NCBI GenBank assembly: GCA_000381585.1
Contig: KB906738.1
Location: 62,001 to 126,000, forward strand
Length of the DNA stretch: 64,000 bases
Source: Acidobacteriaceae bacterium KBS 83
GTDB taxonomy: Bacteria; Acidobacteriota; Terriglobia; Terriglobales; Acidobacteriaceae
Direction: 5' to 3'
Every line of letters starts with the position of its first letter. Position 1 is the stretch's first letter. Below the pieces are notes generated by a model. That model saw nothing but the letters and a program-made list of their open reading frames with translations, did not search any database and was not told the DNA's origin. The translations under genes and the position numbers were made by a program. Positions 51,895-60,691 of this stretch are shown here, piece by piece.

Positions 51895-54237
51895 TCAGTC
51901 GGCTGCGGTTTCCGCAGGGGATTTGCGATGGGATTCGTGAACTTCGGCTAGTTTGGCGCTGTAGCGGCCCAGTGTGCCGGAGGTGAATAGGGCGTCCTGC
52001 GCCGGCAGCACAAGATCGCGACGTGTCGTGGAAGCAGCGGGTTCGATGGACACCAGCTTGGTGCGCACATCGTTGCCGGCGAGCAGGTTCATGCGCTCCA
52101 CGTCGTAGCCGGGGACAAGGCGAGCGATCTCGTCGAGCACGGCGTAGGGATCGAAGGGGCTGACCTTGGGCTCGATCTGCCGCGATGCAAGCCAGATGGA
52201 GTGGCGATCGGCCTCCCCGGACTGTGCGCCACGCGATTGACCGGTGTCGGCGCGCAGTCCCCGACCGAAGGGAACAAGCTGCTGCGGTTTGGCGCCCATG
52301 CGATCGGCGATTCGAACGATGAGCTCGAGGTCGGAGCGCACGCCGGCGCGGTCCCCGGCCTTCTTCACCAGTTGAAGATCGCCATAGCTATTGGTGACCG
52401 AGCCGCCTTTCTCATATAAGTTGGCAGCGGGCAGGACGACATCCGCGATCTGCGCGGTTTCGGTGAGGAACATCTCCTGCACGATGACGAAGGTGTTCTT
52501 CAGCGATGCGGGATCGACGTTGTAGCGTTCGACTGGATTCGCACCGACCACGTAGAGGGCGCCCAACTCCCCACGCTCGGCTGCGTCGAACATTTCGATG
52601 AGGTCCTTGCCAGGTTTCTGCGGCAGATTGGGATATTCCTCGGCGAAGGGACCCGGGGCAGCGACCGGACGGTAGCCGGGCAGCAGATCAGGCAGCAGAC
52701 CCATGTCGGCCGCGCCACGTGAATTGGCGTAGTCGGCGAGGCAGGCGAAGCGAGCGTCCGGCAGGGACAGGCCGAAGGAGACAAGCGCATCGATGTCGTG
52801 CCCGCGGAACTCAGATCCGAAGAGGATGAGCAGTTTCGGCTCTGCCCGCAGCGCATCGCGGAAGTCCGCTGCGCCCTCGATGCCGTGGAAGTCGGCATCA
52901 TTCGAGCCGAGGAAGCGCACAGCATCTGCATAACCGCCTTCGGGGATGTGGAGGAAGGCTTTAGCCTGGCGACGAAGCTTGATGTCACTCGTGTTCACGA
53001 GGAAGAGCTTCGCCTTGTTGAGCCGGACATTGGTACGGAGCGCCCACGCGAGCGCCGGATGCTGCTCCGTGGGATCGTTGCCGAGCAGCAGAATGGCCGG
53101 AGCGGTCCCGGCATCGCGCAGGGAAGCGGCACGGTCGGCCTTGCCGGCCAGCGCGCGAACGAAGCTGACGTAGTCGGCGGTGCGGTGATGGTCGATGTTG
53201 TTCGTGCCCAACACCGTGCGCGCGAACTTCTGCAGCAGGTAGTTCTCTTCGTTGGTGGTGCGATTGGAGCCGATGACGCCGATGGCGTCCGGGCCTTTTG
53301 TATCGCGCACTTCCTTCAGCTTCTTTGCTGCGAGCTCGAGCGCTTGCTCCCATGTCGCGGTGGCGAAGCTTCTGTCGGCTTGGCGGATGAGCGGCTTGGT
53401 AAGGCGGTCGGGGTGGTTGGCAAAATCGAAGGCGTAACGGCCCTTGATGCAGAGGAAGTCTTCGTTGATGCCGCTCTTATCACGGTTGTCGCCGCGGACA
53501 ATCTCCATGCCGTCATCTGCGCGGCGAACGCCAAGCGTGGTCTTACAGCCATCGCCGCAGTGGGTGCAGACGGTGGCGACGTGGTTCATCTCCCAGGGCC
53601 GGGTCTTATAGCGGTAGGTGTCGGAGGTAAGCGCGCCGACCGGGCAGATGTCGATGCACATGCCGCATTCTTCGCAGTCCAGGTGATCCTGGCGGTTGGG
53701 GGCGATGACCGAGCCTGCACCGCGGTTCTGAACGCCGAGGGCCCAGACGTCCATGCCTTCGCCGCACACGCGGACGCAGCGGTAGCACATGATGCAGCGG
53801 GGGCGATCGAAGTAGACGACGGGCGACCATTGCTGCTCTTCGCGATGCTGCTTGATTTCGACATACTGCGAGGTCGGCGCACCGTATTTGAACGTCATAT
53901 CCTGCAGCTCGCATTCACCGCCCGCGTCACAGACGGGGCAATCGAGCGGGTGGTTTCCCAGCAGCAGTTCAACAGTGGCTTTGCGCGCCTGCGCGATCTC
54001 CGGGGTCTCGGTGTGGACCGTCATGCCCTCGGCGACCGGCGTGGTGCATGCGGTCTGCAGCTTGGGCATCTTTTCGATGCGAACCATGCACATGCGGCAG
54101 GCCCCACACAGCGACAGCCCCGGGTAGTAGCAGAAGGCGGGCACCTCGATGCCTGCCGCGCGGCATGCTTCAATCAGCAGCGTCCCCGCGGGCACGGTCA
54201 CCTTCTTGCCGTCGACGGTCAGATTTACGTCAGCCAT
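51895..54237 (-). CDS. nuoG: NADH-quinone oxidoreductase subunit G
   Basis: 780 residues. The N-terminal 2Fe-2S domain (FCYYPGLSLCGACRMC and later a fourth Cys, residues about 35-65), the His-Cys N5 cluster (HPLDCPVCDAGGECEL), and the N4 4Fe-4S region with two CxxCxxC sets (CIMCYRCVRVC, CEECGMCIDICP) follow each other. Then comes the N7-type set CTHCGDGC with a fourth Cys 27 residues on, as in E. coli and Thermus, and a molybdopterin-like domain without cofactor. The last 130 residues are less conserved. It works in the peripheral arm with NuoE and NuoF. Confidence 0.97.
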   Translation of the reverse strand: MADVNLTVDGKKVTVPAGTLLIEACRAAGIEVPAFCYYPGLSLCGACRMCMVRIEKMPKLQTACTTPVAEGMTVHTETPEIAQARKATVELLLGNHPLDCPVCDAGGECELQDMTFKYGAPTSQYVEIKQHREEQQWSPVVYFDRPRCIMCYRCVRVCGEGMDVWALGVQNRGAGSVIAPNRQDHLDCEECGMCIDICPVGALTSDTYRYKTRPWEMNHVATVCTHCGDGCKTTLGVRRADDGMEIVRGDNRDKSGINEDFLCIKGRYAFDFANHPDRLTKPLIRQADRSFATATWEQALELAAKKLKEVRDTKGPDAIGVIGSNRTTNEENYLLQKFARTVLGTNNIDHHRTADYVSFVRALAGKADRAASLRDAGTAPAILLLGNDPTEQHPALAWALRTNVRLNKAKLFLVNTSDIKLRRQAKAFLHIPEGGYADAVRFLGSNDADFHGIEGAADFRDALRAEPKLLILFGSEFRGHDIDALVSFGLSLPDARFACLADYANSRGAADMGLLPDLLPGYRPVAAPGPFAEEYPNLPQKPGKDLIEMFDAAERGELGALYVVGANPVERYNVDPASLKNTFVIVQEMFLTETAQIADVVLPAANLYEKGGSVTNSYGDLQLVKKAGDRAGVRSDLELIVRIADRMGAKPQQLVPFGRGLRADTGQSRGAQSGEADRHSIWLASRQIEPKVSPFDPYAVLDEIARLVPGYDVERMNLLAGNDVRTKLVSIEPAASTTRRDLVLPAQDALFTSGTLGRYSAKLAEVHESHRKSPAETAAD

Positions 54238-54256
54238 GAACTCTCTTTCGTGCGCG

Positions 54257-55570
54257 CTAGGCGCCCACCAACTCGACCAGCGCTTGCGACTCAGGCGCCG
54301 ATGGATTTGCCCGGATGTACTCCTCGAACTCGTCGCGGAATTTTTTGAAGAAGCCGATCATCGGCATGGCCGCGGCGTCGCCGAGCGGGCAGAAGGTGCG
54401 CCCCAGCATGTTTTCGGCGAGGTAGCGCATGTTGTCGATGTCCTTCGTGGTGCCGTAGCCCTCGTAGAAGCGCGTCATGGTCTTCTTCAGCCAGTCGGTG
54501 CCCTCACGGCAGGGGATGCACCAGCCGCAGCTCTCGTGCTGGTAGAACTTGATGGTGCGGAGAGCAAATTCGACGATGGAGACGGTCTCGTCGAGGACGA
54601 CGACGCCGGCCGAGCCGAGCATGGTGCCGGCCTTGCCCATCTGGTCGAAGTCCATGCCGACATCGATCTCATCGGCGCGCAGGATGGGACACGAAGCACC
54701 GCCGGGAACAACGGCTTTCAAGGCCTTTCCATTAGGAATGCCGCCGGCTACTTCATAGATCATCTTTTTGAGGTTGTAGCCCATGGGCAGCTCGTAGACG
54801 CCCGGGCGATTGACCTTCCCGCTGATGCCGAAGAGGCGAGTTCCACCATTGCGTTCCGTGCCAAGCTTTGCGTATGCAGCGCCGCCCATCTCGATGATGA
54901 AGGGCACGCTGGCGATGGTCTCCGCATTGTTGATCACGGTGGGGCCGCCGTAGAGCCCGACCACCGCAGGGAAGGGCGGCTTGATGCGCGGAACACCGCG
55001 CTTGCCTTCGAGCGACTCCATCAAGGCGGACTCTTCGCCGACCTCATAGGCGCCTGCGCCGGTATGAGAGAGGGCATCGAAATCGAAGCCGGTGCCGAAG
55101 ATGTTCTTCCCCAGAATGCCGCGCTCGTAGCACTGTGCCAGCGCGCGCTCCATGATCTCGATGAGGTAGCGATACTCACCGCGCAGGTAGATGAAGCCGA
55201 CCTTCGCGCCTATGGCGAGACCGGCGATCATCGTGCCTTCGATGACGGAGTGCGGATCGTGCAGGAAGATCAGATGGTCCTTGCAGGTGCCCGGCTCGCT
55301 TTCGTCACCATTGACGAGGACGTATTTCGGTTTCTCGCTCTGCTTGGGCACGAAAGACCACTTCATGCCGGTAGGAAAGCCAGCGCCGCCGCGACCGCGG
55401 AGGCCGGAGGTCTTCATCTCGTTGATGACCCATTCCGGACCTTGCTCGATGCACTTACGCAGAGCCGCGTACCCGCCCAGCTCGATGTATTTGTCGATGT
55501 CGGCAGCGCCCTGGCCCCAGCGGCGGGAGATGACCTTGACTTCTTCGGGATGCGAGACGAGCTCAGGCAT
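54257..55570 (-). CDS. nuoF: NADH-quinone oxidoreductase subunit F
   Basis: 437 residues. The FMN/NADH fold shows LRGRGGAGFPTGMKWSFVPK and YVLVNGDESEPGTCKDH. The N3 cluster ligands are in SCGWCIPCREGTDWLKK with a fourth Cys about 40 residues further (FCPLGDAAAMP). It oxidises NADH. The start shares one base with the nuoE stop (TGATG), so the pair is translationally coupled. Confidence 0.97.
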   Translation of the reverse strand: MPELVSHPEEVKVISRRWGQGAADIDKYIELGGYAALRKCIEQGPEWVINEMKTSGLRGRGGAGFPTGMKWSFVPKQSEKPKYVLVNGDESEPGTCKDHLIFLHDPHSVIEGTMIAGLAIGAKVGFIYLRGEYRYLIEIMERALAQCYERGILGKNIFGTGFDFDALSHTGAGAYEVGEESALMESLEGKRGVPRIKPPFPAVVGLYGGPTVINNAETIASVPFIIEMGGAAYAKLGTERNGGTRLFGISGKVNRPGVYELPMGYNLKKMIYEVAGGIPNGKALKAVVPGGASCPILRADEIDVGMDFDQMGKAGTMLGSAGVVVLDETVSIVEFALRTIKFYQHESCGWCIPCREGTDWLKKTMTRFYEGYGTTKDIDNMRYLAENMLGRTFCPLGDAAAMPMIGFFKKFRDEFEEYIRANPSAPESQALVELVGA

Positions 55571-56085
55571 CAGCTTTTGCCCGCTTTCTGCCGGTAGTTT
55601 TCAAACACGGCATCCATCTTTTCCGTTGTCAGGTTGTCGTGGAAGTCGTAGTTGACCTGTACGGCGGGCGCCCAGCAACAGGCTCCGATGCACTCTACTT
55701 CTTCGAGCGAGAAGATGCCGTCGGGTGTCGTTTCCTTGTTGCCAATGCCAAGCTTTTCCTTGCAGTGAGCAAGCATCTCGTTGCCGCCCCGCAGCATGCA
55801 GGAGATGTTGGTGCAGACCTGAACGTGGAACTTGCCGTGAGGCTTGGTATGCAGAAGTGAGTAGTAACTGATGACGTTGCGAACGTCGAGCTCCGTGATG
55901 CCGATGCGCTGGGCAATTTCAGCGATGACGGCGTCGTTGACCGCGCCAACCTCATCCTGCGCGTAGAGCAGCATGGGAATCAGCGCCGAACGCCGCGCAG
56001 GATAGAGCGTCACCAGCTTGTCGAAGCGCGCTGCCAGTTCCGGGGAAAAGATTGTGTTCGGTACTGAATTCATCTCAGGGCTCAT
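55570..56085 (-). CDS. nuoE: NADH-quinone oxidoreductase subunit E
   Basis: 171 residues. The thioredoxin-like 2Fe-2S fold has its four ligands as C-x4-C in VCTNISC and C-x3-C in ECIGACCWAP. The N-terminal helical part (RRSALIPMLLYAQDEVGAV) is typical. It overlaps the upstream small gene by four bases (ATGA). Confidence 0.96.
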   Translation of the reverse strand: MSPEMNSVPNTIFSPELAARFDKLVTLYPARRSALIPMLLYAQDEVGAVNDAVIAEIAQRIGITELDVRNVISYYSLLHTKPHGKFHVQVCTNISCMLRGGNEMLAHCKEKLGIGNKETTPDGIFSLEEVECIGACCWAPAVQVNYDFHDNLTTEKMDAVFENYRQKAGKS

Positions 56086-56399
56086 CGCATGATCTCCCGC
56101 GCCAGCCGCTCTGCCGCCATGTCCATCTCTTCTGTCTCGCCGTTCACAATGACGCGGCCGTGCTCGTCGAGCGTGAACTCGGCCGCTGCGCCTGACTCGC
56201 GCTTCCAGCTACCGCGCCCGCCATCAAAACGAACTGTCAGCAGGCGATCGCCGGCGCGGACAAGGAGGTGATCTTCACTGACTTCCAGCACTGCCTGTCT
56301 CGATCCGTTCAGCCCGTGCGCCGCTGTGTAGCTGCGAATGAGCGAGATGAAGGACGCCCACAGCTCCCGTGCGACTGCCGCATCCGCCTGGCTGCTCAT
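56082..56399 (-). CDS. Small protein inserted between nuoD and nuoE, unknown function
   Basis: 105 residues from the ATG at 56399; a GTG at 56414 overlapping the nuoD stop (GTGA) is an alternative start. No membrane helix or cysteine is present. The N-terminal half is helical (ADAAVARELWASFISLIRSY) and the C-terminal half is a beta sandwich-like region (HLLVRAGDRLLTVRFDGGRG, then EFTLDEHGRVIVNGETEEMD). Tight overlap with nuoD and nuoE shows it is translated as part of the operon. No match with a known complex I subunit is recognised; it might be an accessory or assembly protein. Confidence 0.8.
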   Translation of the reverse strand: MSSQADAAVARELWASFISLIRSYTAAHGLNGSRQAVLEVSEDHLLVRAGDRLLTVRFDGGRGSWKRESGAAAEFTLDEHGRVIVNGETEEMDMAAERLAREIMR

Positions 56400-56410
56400 G
56401 ATGGCTACAC

Positions 56411-57733
56411 TCACCGGTCGATCTCTCCGAGGACGATGTCGATGGAACCGATCACCGCAACCACGTCGGCGAGCAGGCGCCCGGCGCACATCTTGTCGAC
56501 AGCCTGCAAGGTGGCGAAGGAAGGATTGCGCATATGCACGCGATAGGGCTTGGCTGTGCCATCCGAGACGACGTAGTAGGCCATCTCACCGCGTGGCGAT
56601 TCAATAGCCTGATAGACCTCGCCTGCTGGAACGGCGAATCCTTCGGTCACAATCTTAAAGTGATAGATGAGAGATTCCATCTGCGTCTTCATCACTTCCC
56701 GATCAGGCAGAACCACCTTCGGTGCATCCGCTTTGAGCGGTCCCCCGGGCATCCCGTCGAGCGCCTGCTGGCAGATCTTTACTGACTCGCGCATCTCGTC
56801 CATGCGAATGACGTAGCGCGCCCAGACGTCGCAGTCGTTCGAGATCGGCACCTTGAACTGGAAGTTTTCATAGCCGGAGTAGGGCATGTCGCGACGCAGA
56901 TCCCAATCGACGCCCGAGGCGCGGAGGGGAGGACCGGTGACGCCAAGCGCGATGGCGTCTTCAGCCGACAGATGACCGACTCCCTTGGTGCGGCTGATCC
57001 AGATGGGGTTGCCTGTAAGCAAGTTCTGGTACTCGTCGATCTTCGACGGCATGATGTTGAGCAGGTTCTGCACCCGCTCATAGAAGTCGACTGGCGGCTC
57101 CATCGAAACGCCACCCACACGGAAGTAGGAACCCATCATGCGCTGGCCGGAGACATGCTCGAAGATTTTCAGCAGCTCCTCGCGCTCGCGGAAGCAGTAG
57201 AGGAAGACGGTGAGCGCGCCGATATCCATGGCGTGCGTGCCCAGCCATACCAAGTGTGACTGAAGGCGAGTCAGTTCGTTGAGCAAGACGCGTAGGTACT
57301 GCGCTCGCGGCGGCAATTCAAGTTGCAGAAGCTTTTCGACCGCAAGGCAATAGCAAAGGTTGTTCGTCATCGGACAGAGATAGTCGATGCGATCGGTCAT
57401 CGGAACGACCTGCTGGTAGAACTTTGCCTCGCAGGTCTTCTCGATGCCGGTGTGGAGGAAGCCGATGTCGGGCACCACGCGCAGCACGGTCTCGCCGTCG
57501 ATCTCGAGCACCAGGCGGAGCACGCCATGCGTCGACGGGTGCTGCGGGCCCATGTTCAGGATCATGGTGCGGTCGCGAGCACCTTCTTCCAAACGCGGTT
57601 CGAGCAGGGGCGCTATGGCGAAGTTGGCCGCATAGGGCATGACCGGCGTCGGTTCGTTTGGACCGGCGAAGGTCGAGCTCTCGGACTTCGCGTTCGTAAC
57701 TTCAGCGACCGGGGTTTCGGGTGTTGTTGCCAT
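56411..57733 (-). CDS. nuoD: NADH-quinone oxidoreductase subunit D
   Basis: 440 residues from ATG 57733, sharing one base with the nuoC stop (TAATG). A 45-residue N-terminal extension is poorly conserved. The hydrogenase-like core follows: MILNMGPQHPSTHGVLRLVLE with the quinone-site His, FLHTGIEKTCEAK, RQ-like RVGGVSMEPP, and the SPRGEMAYYVVSDG block. The quinone-binding Tyr lies in QQVVPMTDRIDYLCPMTNN. It is separate from nuoC, unlike in E. coli. Confidence 0.97.
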   Translation of the reverse strand: MATTPETPVAEVTNAKSESSTFAGPNEPTPVMPYAANFAIAPLLEPRLEEGARDRTMILNMGPQHPSTHGVLRLVLEIDGETVLRVVPDIGFLHTGIEKTCEAKFYQQVVPMTDRIDYLCPMTNNLCYCLAVEKLLQLELPPRAQYLRVLLNELTRLQSHLVWLGTHAMDIGALTVFLYCFREREELLKIFEHVSGQRMMGSYFRVGGVSMEPPVDFYERVQNLLNIMPSKIDEYQNLLTGNPIWISRTKGVGHLSAEDAIALGVTGPPLRASGVDWDLRRDMPYSGYENFQFKVPISNDCDVWARYVIRMDEMRESVKICQQALDGMPGGPLKADAPKVVLPDREVMKTQMESLIYHFKIVTEGFAVPAGEVYQAIESPRGEMAYYVVSDGTAKPYRVHMRNPSFATLQAVDKMCAGRLLADVVAVIGSIDIVLGEIDR

Positions 57734-58224
57734 TAACGGTAGCCCTCCACCGGATAGTCCTTGCGCAGCGGGTGACCTTCCCATTCATCCGGCATCATGA
57801 TGCGGCGCAGGTTGGGGTGTCCGCCGAACCGGATGCCGAAGAGATCGAAGACCTCGCGCTCGTAGAAGTCAGCGGAAGGCCAGACCGGCGTGATGCTGTC
57901 GACCTCCGGATCGATGCTCTCCACGGGAACAGCCAATCGAACGCGTGCCTTCAGGCGGTGGGAGAGGATGTGATAGATGACCTGGAAGCGCGGCTCAAGC
58001 GGATAGTAGTCCACGCACGTTACATCTTCGAGGAAGTTATAGCCGGCTTTTTGTACCAACGTTGCCGCGGCGCGAATGTGTTCGCGGGCGATCTTCAGTG
58101 TCAGCTCGCCGCGGTCGAATTTGGCGTCCAGCAAAGCATCCGGCTGTGCAGCCTGGATGGCCTGAATCGCCGGATTGGCGCCATACTTGGCAAGAACTGC
58201 GGCTTTGTCATAGGCATCCTGCAT
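57733..58224 (-). CDS. nuoC: NADH-quinone oxidoreductase subunit C
   Basis: 163 residues, a normal length for stand-alone NuoC. The signature of the family is EREVFDLFGIRFGGHPNLRR followed by IMMPDEWEGHPLRKDYPVEG at the C-terminus. It starts three bases after the nuoA stop, leaving no room for nuoB, which usually lies between nuoA and nuoC. Confidence 0.96.
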   Translation of the reverse strand: MQDAYDKAAVLAKYGANPAIQAIQAAQPDALLDAKFDRGELTLKIAREHIRAAATLVQKAGYNFLEDVTCVDYYPLEPRFQVIYHILSHRLKARVRLAVPVESIDPEVDSITPVWPSADFYEREVFDLFGIRFGGHPNLRRIMMPDEWEGHPLRKDYPVEGYR

Positions 58225-58227
58225 GAG

Positions 58228-58635
58228 TTAGAGATCCCCCCGGTCGGCGGCCCAGTTGAGTACACCCTTCTTGAGGATGTAGAAGAAGCCCACCAGCACA
58301 AAGCCGAGGTAAACCACCATCTCCCAGAAGCCGAAGTAGCGCGAGCCTGTGATCGCCGGCAGATGGCGGTAGATCACCGCCCAGGGCAGCAGGAAGACCA
58401 CCTCCACATCGAACAGGATGAAGAGCATGGCGACCATATAGAAGCGGACCGAGAAACGGCCCCGTGCGTCGCCCTCGGCGACGATACCGCACTCATAGGT
58501 TTCGAGCTTCGAGATGGTGCGGCGATGTTTGCCGATAAGGAAGGAGCCGGCCACCATGCCCGCGCCCAATCCAACCGCCGCCAGGATCTGCAGGAGAAGG
58601 GGAAGGTAATTCCAGAAGTAATGAGTTGTCTGCAT
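58228..58635 (-). CDS. nuoA: NADH-quinone oxidoreductase subunit A
   Basis: 135 residues from ATG 58635 with AAGGA five bases upstream. A GTG at 58668 in the same frame is possible but would leave only about a 12-base leader from the predicted promoter. Three helices; the conserved loop is TYECGIVAEGDARGRFSVRFY with the quinone-arm Cys, then LFILFDVEVVFLLPWAVIY. It is the first gene of the operon. Confidence 0.95.
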   Translation of the reverse strand: MQTTHYFWNYLPLLLQILAAVGLGAGMVAGSFLIGKHRRTISKLETYECGIVAEGDARGRFSVRFYMVAMLFILFDVEVVFLLPWAVIYRHLPAITGSRYFGFWEMVVYLGFVLVGFFYILKKGVLNWAADRGDL

Positions 58636-58686
58636 GCGGTCCTTACTCGGGGAGGCCGTATCCTTCACCGCGCGGCGTCTCCTTCG

Positions 58687-58715
58687 AGATTAGGGTGACG
58701 TTCGAACTCAGTCAA
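58687..58715 (-). promoter_or_regulatory. Predicted sigma70-type promoter of the nuo operon
   Basis: On the minus strand TTGACT (58715-58710) and TAATCT (58692-58687) are spaced by exactly 17 bases. The start point would be near 58680, giving a 45-base leader for nuoA. No other promoter-like pair is as good in this interval. Confidence 0.7.
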
Positions 58716-58921
58716 GCGAGCGTGCCTAAGTCACCTGTTTCCAGTGAAAGCGAGCGCGTTGCGCGCTTCGGGCATGGCTGGTTATAGGGATTCGAGTATT
58801 CCCGTTTCGAATGCATGCTTCCCATACAGGGATTGGCGAAGAAAAAAGGAAGACAATTCCTTCTCGCGCCCCGAGAACTGCCGATATGGTGCAAGAGATT
58901 CAAGGTTCCCGGAGGACCCCA

Positions 58922-59305
58922 ATGGCAGCATCCCCCAATCTTCCTAGCGCAAAAGTAACGCCGCTGACCACTCGCGTCGCAGGCGCGACTTGTCCTCAGC
59001 AGCCTGTAGTCGTGCGGACGGAGGTGCATGCGATGCCCACCGGCCTGGGGTCGCGGTCCGTTCGGCGTCGCACCACGCCGGAAGCTGGGTTTGCGCTGGA
59101 GGTTCTCGGGCACGCGATCGAGTATCTGGCGGATGAGTATGTGCACGAAAGAGGGATACTGTCTTCCATCGACAGCCCTGACCCGCGGGTGGAAGCGCTG
59201 CGGCTCCTGATGGCAGCCAATCGCGAGGTCTACTTTGCGTGCCCGGTAATTCCTTCGCTCTACGAGCGTGTTGTCGGCCGCCTCTTTGGGGGCTCGCACG
59301 CATGA
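58922..59305 (+). CDS. Small protein, unknown function
   Basis: 127 residues from ATG 58922 with GGAGG six bases upstream, the best ribosome-binding site nearby; a longer frame upstream is rejected. The first 50 residues are polar and probably disordered. The C-terminal half is helical: FALEVLGHAIEYLADEYVHE, PRVEALRLLMAANREVYFAC and PSLYERVVGRLFGG. No motif is recognised. It is divergent from the nuo operon, with a possible promoter in the 230-base gap. The following genes run in the same direction. Confidence 0.78.
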   Translation: MAASPNLPSAKVTPLTTRVAGATCPQQPVVVRTEVHAMPTGLGSRSVRRRTTPEAGFALEVLGHAIEYLADEYVHERGILSSIDSPDPRVEALRLLMAANREVYFACPVIPSLYERVVGRLFGGSHA

Positions 59306-59347
59306 GCGACCGGCTTTGGTTAAGGCAGCGGCTGATACTCTCGAAAG

Positions 59348-59560
59348 ATGGAGATCGTGCTCAACGGCCGGCCGCGCGAGGTTGGTCTTGATCCACAAGC
59401 GTCGACAGTGGACGCCCTGATTGTGGCACTGGAGATGAAGGCGGATCGCATCGCGGTGGAACGCAACGGAGATATCGTGCGGCGGAACGAATGGGCGACG
59501 ACGGCTGTTCAGAGCGGGGACCGATTTGAGATCGTCCACTTCGTTGGCGGAGGAATTTAA
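59348..59560 (+). CDS. thiS: Sulfur carrier protein ThiS
   Basis: 70 residues with the beta-grasp fold of ThiS: EIVLNGRPREVG, STVDALIVALEMKADRIAVE and RNGDIVRRNEWATTAVQSGD. It ends in HFVGGGI rather than a bare Gly-Gly, so one residue follows the glycines and may need trimming before adenylation, if the glycine tail acts as usual. ThiS delivers sulfur for the thiazole ring of thiamine. No thiG, thiF or thiO gene is adjacent; the downstream gene codes for a phosphoesterase. Confidence 0.88.
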   Translation: MEIVLNGRPREVGLDPQASTVDALIVALEMKADRIAVERNGDIVRRNEWATTAVQSGDRFEIVHFVGGGI

Positions 59561-59565
59561 GCAGG

Positions 59566-60558
59566 ATGGCTCCGCTCCGATGGCCGGGAACGGCATTTGC
59601 TCTGGTTGTCTTCGCCTCTCTCGCATCGCTTGGCTCGGTGGGAAACGCGCAGAATGTGCTCGACCTACCGGACCAGCCGACCTTTGTTGTTCCCGGAGTC
59701 AGCCCGCAGCAGGAGCTGCGCATTCTGGTCTACGGAGACATGCGATTCACCGATCCTTCAAATACGAAGTCCACAAATCCTCGGGCGCGGAAGTGGCTGG
59801 CAGAGAAGGTTGGGACCGAGCACGCGGACGCAATGCTGATCACCGGAGACATACCCTTCCATGGCAGCAATCCGCAGGACTGGGCGGTCTTTGAACGCGA
59901 GGCGTCGTCGTGGGCCCGGGGACCGCGAGTGTATCCGACGATTGGGAATCACGAACTGCGGCTCGATTGGCGGCCGGGCCGGATAAACTGGGCTGCTGCA
60001 TTTCCGCACCTGCAAGGAAACGGCTTCTACTCGGTGCTGCTGGGAAATGTGTTCATCTTGAACCTGAACTCGACCGAACCGATATGGCCACGTGGACTGC
60101 AGGCCGATTGGTTGCGAACGCAGCTCGATCACATTCCGGAGCAGGCGGACTTCGTCATCCTGCAGATGCACATCCCGCTGATCGCTGACACGCAGAGCGA
60201 GTTCATCGCCAACATCCCGTCCCCGGAATCGGTCGTGTTGCGGCGTTATCTGGAGACGCGCGCGCAAACCTCGCGACAAAAATTCATCGCGGTGTATGGG
60301 CACATCCACAACTACGAGCGTTTTGAATTCAACGGGATCACGCACATCATCAGCGGGGGAGGGGGAGCGACGCCCTATCCGGTCTTCGTGCGCGGACCGC
60401 AGGACCAGTACCGCGACCCGGCCTTTCCGGTCTTCAACTACGTCATCATGACGATCCACGGGAAGAGGGCGGAAGGGACGATGTACAAGATCGCTGATCC
60501 GAACGCGGCAGAGTACAGCGTGGTAGCGAAGGATCACTTTGTCGAGACCGCGAAGTAG
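59566..60558 (+). CDS. Secreted metallophosphoesterase
   Basis: 330 residues. A signal peptide covers residues 1-28 (GTAFALVVFASLASLGSVGNA). Calcineurin-like metal-site motifs follow: ILVYGDMRFTDP (GDxR), ITGDIPFHG (GDxx), TIGNHELRLD (GNHE), ILQMHIPLIAD and VYGHIHNYERFEFNG (GHxHxYER). The GHIHNYER ending is like purple-acid-phosphatase/PhoD-like exported enzymes. It probably acts on phosphate esters in the periplasm or outside. It starts five bases after thiS and may be cotranscribed. Confidence 0.9.
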   Translation: MAPLRWPGTAFALVVFASLASLGSVGNAQNVLDLPDQPTFVVPGVSPQQELRILVYGDMRFTDPSNTKSTNPRARKWLAEKVGTEHADAMLITGDIPFHGSNPQDWAVFEREASSWARGPRVYPTIGNHELRLDWRPGRINWAAAFPHLQGNGFYSVLLGNVFILNLNSTEPIWPRGLQADWLRTQLDHIPEQADFVILQMHIPLIADTQSEFIANIPSPESVVLRRYLETRAQTSRQKFIAVYGHIHNYERFEFNGITHIISGGGGATPYPVFVRGPQDQYRDPAFPVFNYVIMTIHGKRAEGTMYKIADPNAAEYSVVAKDHFVETAK

Positions 60559-60691
60559 AGAGCGTTGCGACTCCTGGCGCGCTCTGCCCTCCTTAGATTT
60601 CCACCGTCCCAAGAAGTAAGTGGATTTTGCTTTTCGTGGAGAGTCGAGTGACAGTTAAGGTTGAGGTCACTCATCTACTAAGGAGTGCGAT

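Noticed and set aside
52798-54348. 516-codon open frame on the plus strand opposite nuoG
   Set aside because: Antisense shadow of nuoG; no family motif, and nuoG has all its cluster cysteines.
54149-55597. 482-codon open frame on the plus strand opposite nuoF
   Set aside because: Antisense shadow; the nuoF frame has clear FMN and Fe-S motifs.
58712-59626. 304-codon frame on the minus strand over the small gene, thiS and the intergenic region
   Set aside because: It crosses the predicted nuo promoter and two better-supported plus-strand genes with good ribosome-binding sites.
60559-60691. AGAGCG / CGCTCT inverted repeat behind the phosphoesterase gene as a terminator
   Set aside because: The stem is only six bases, the loop is long, and no T-tract follows.
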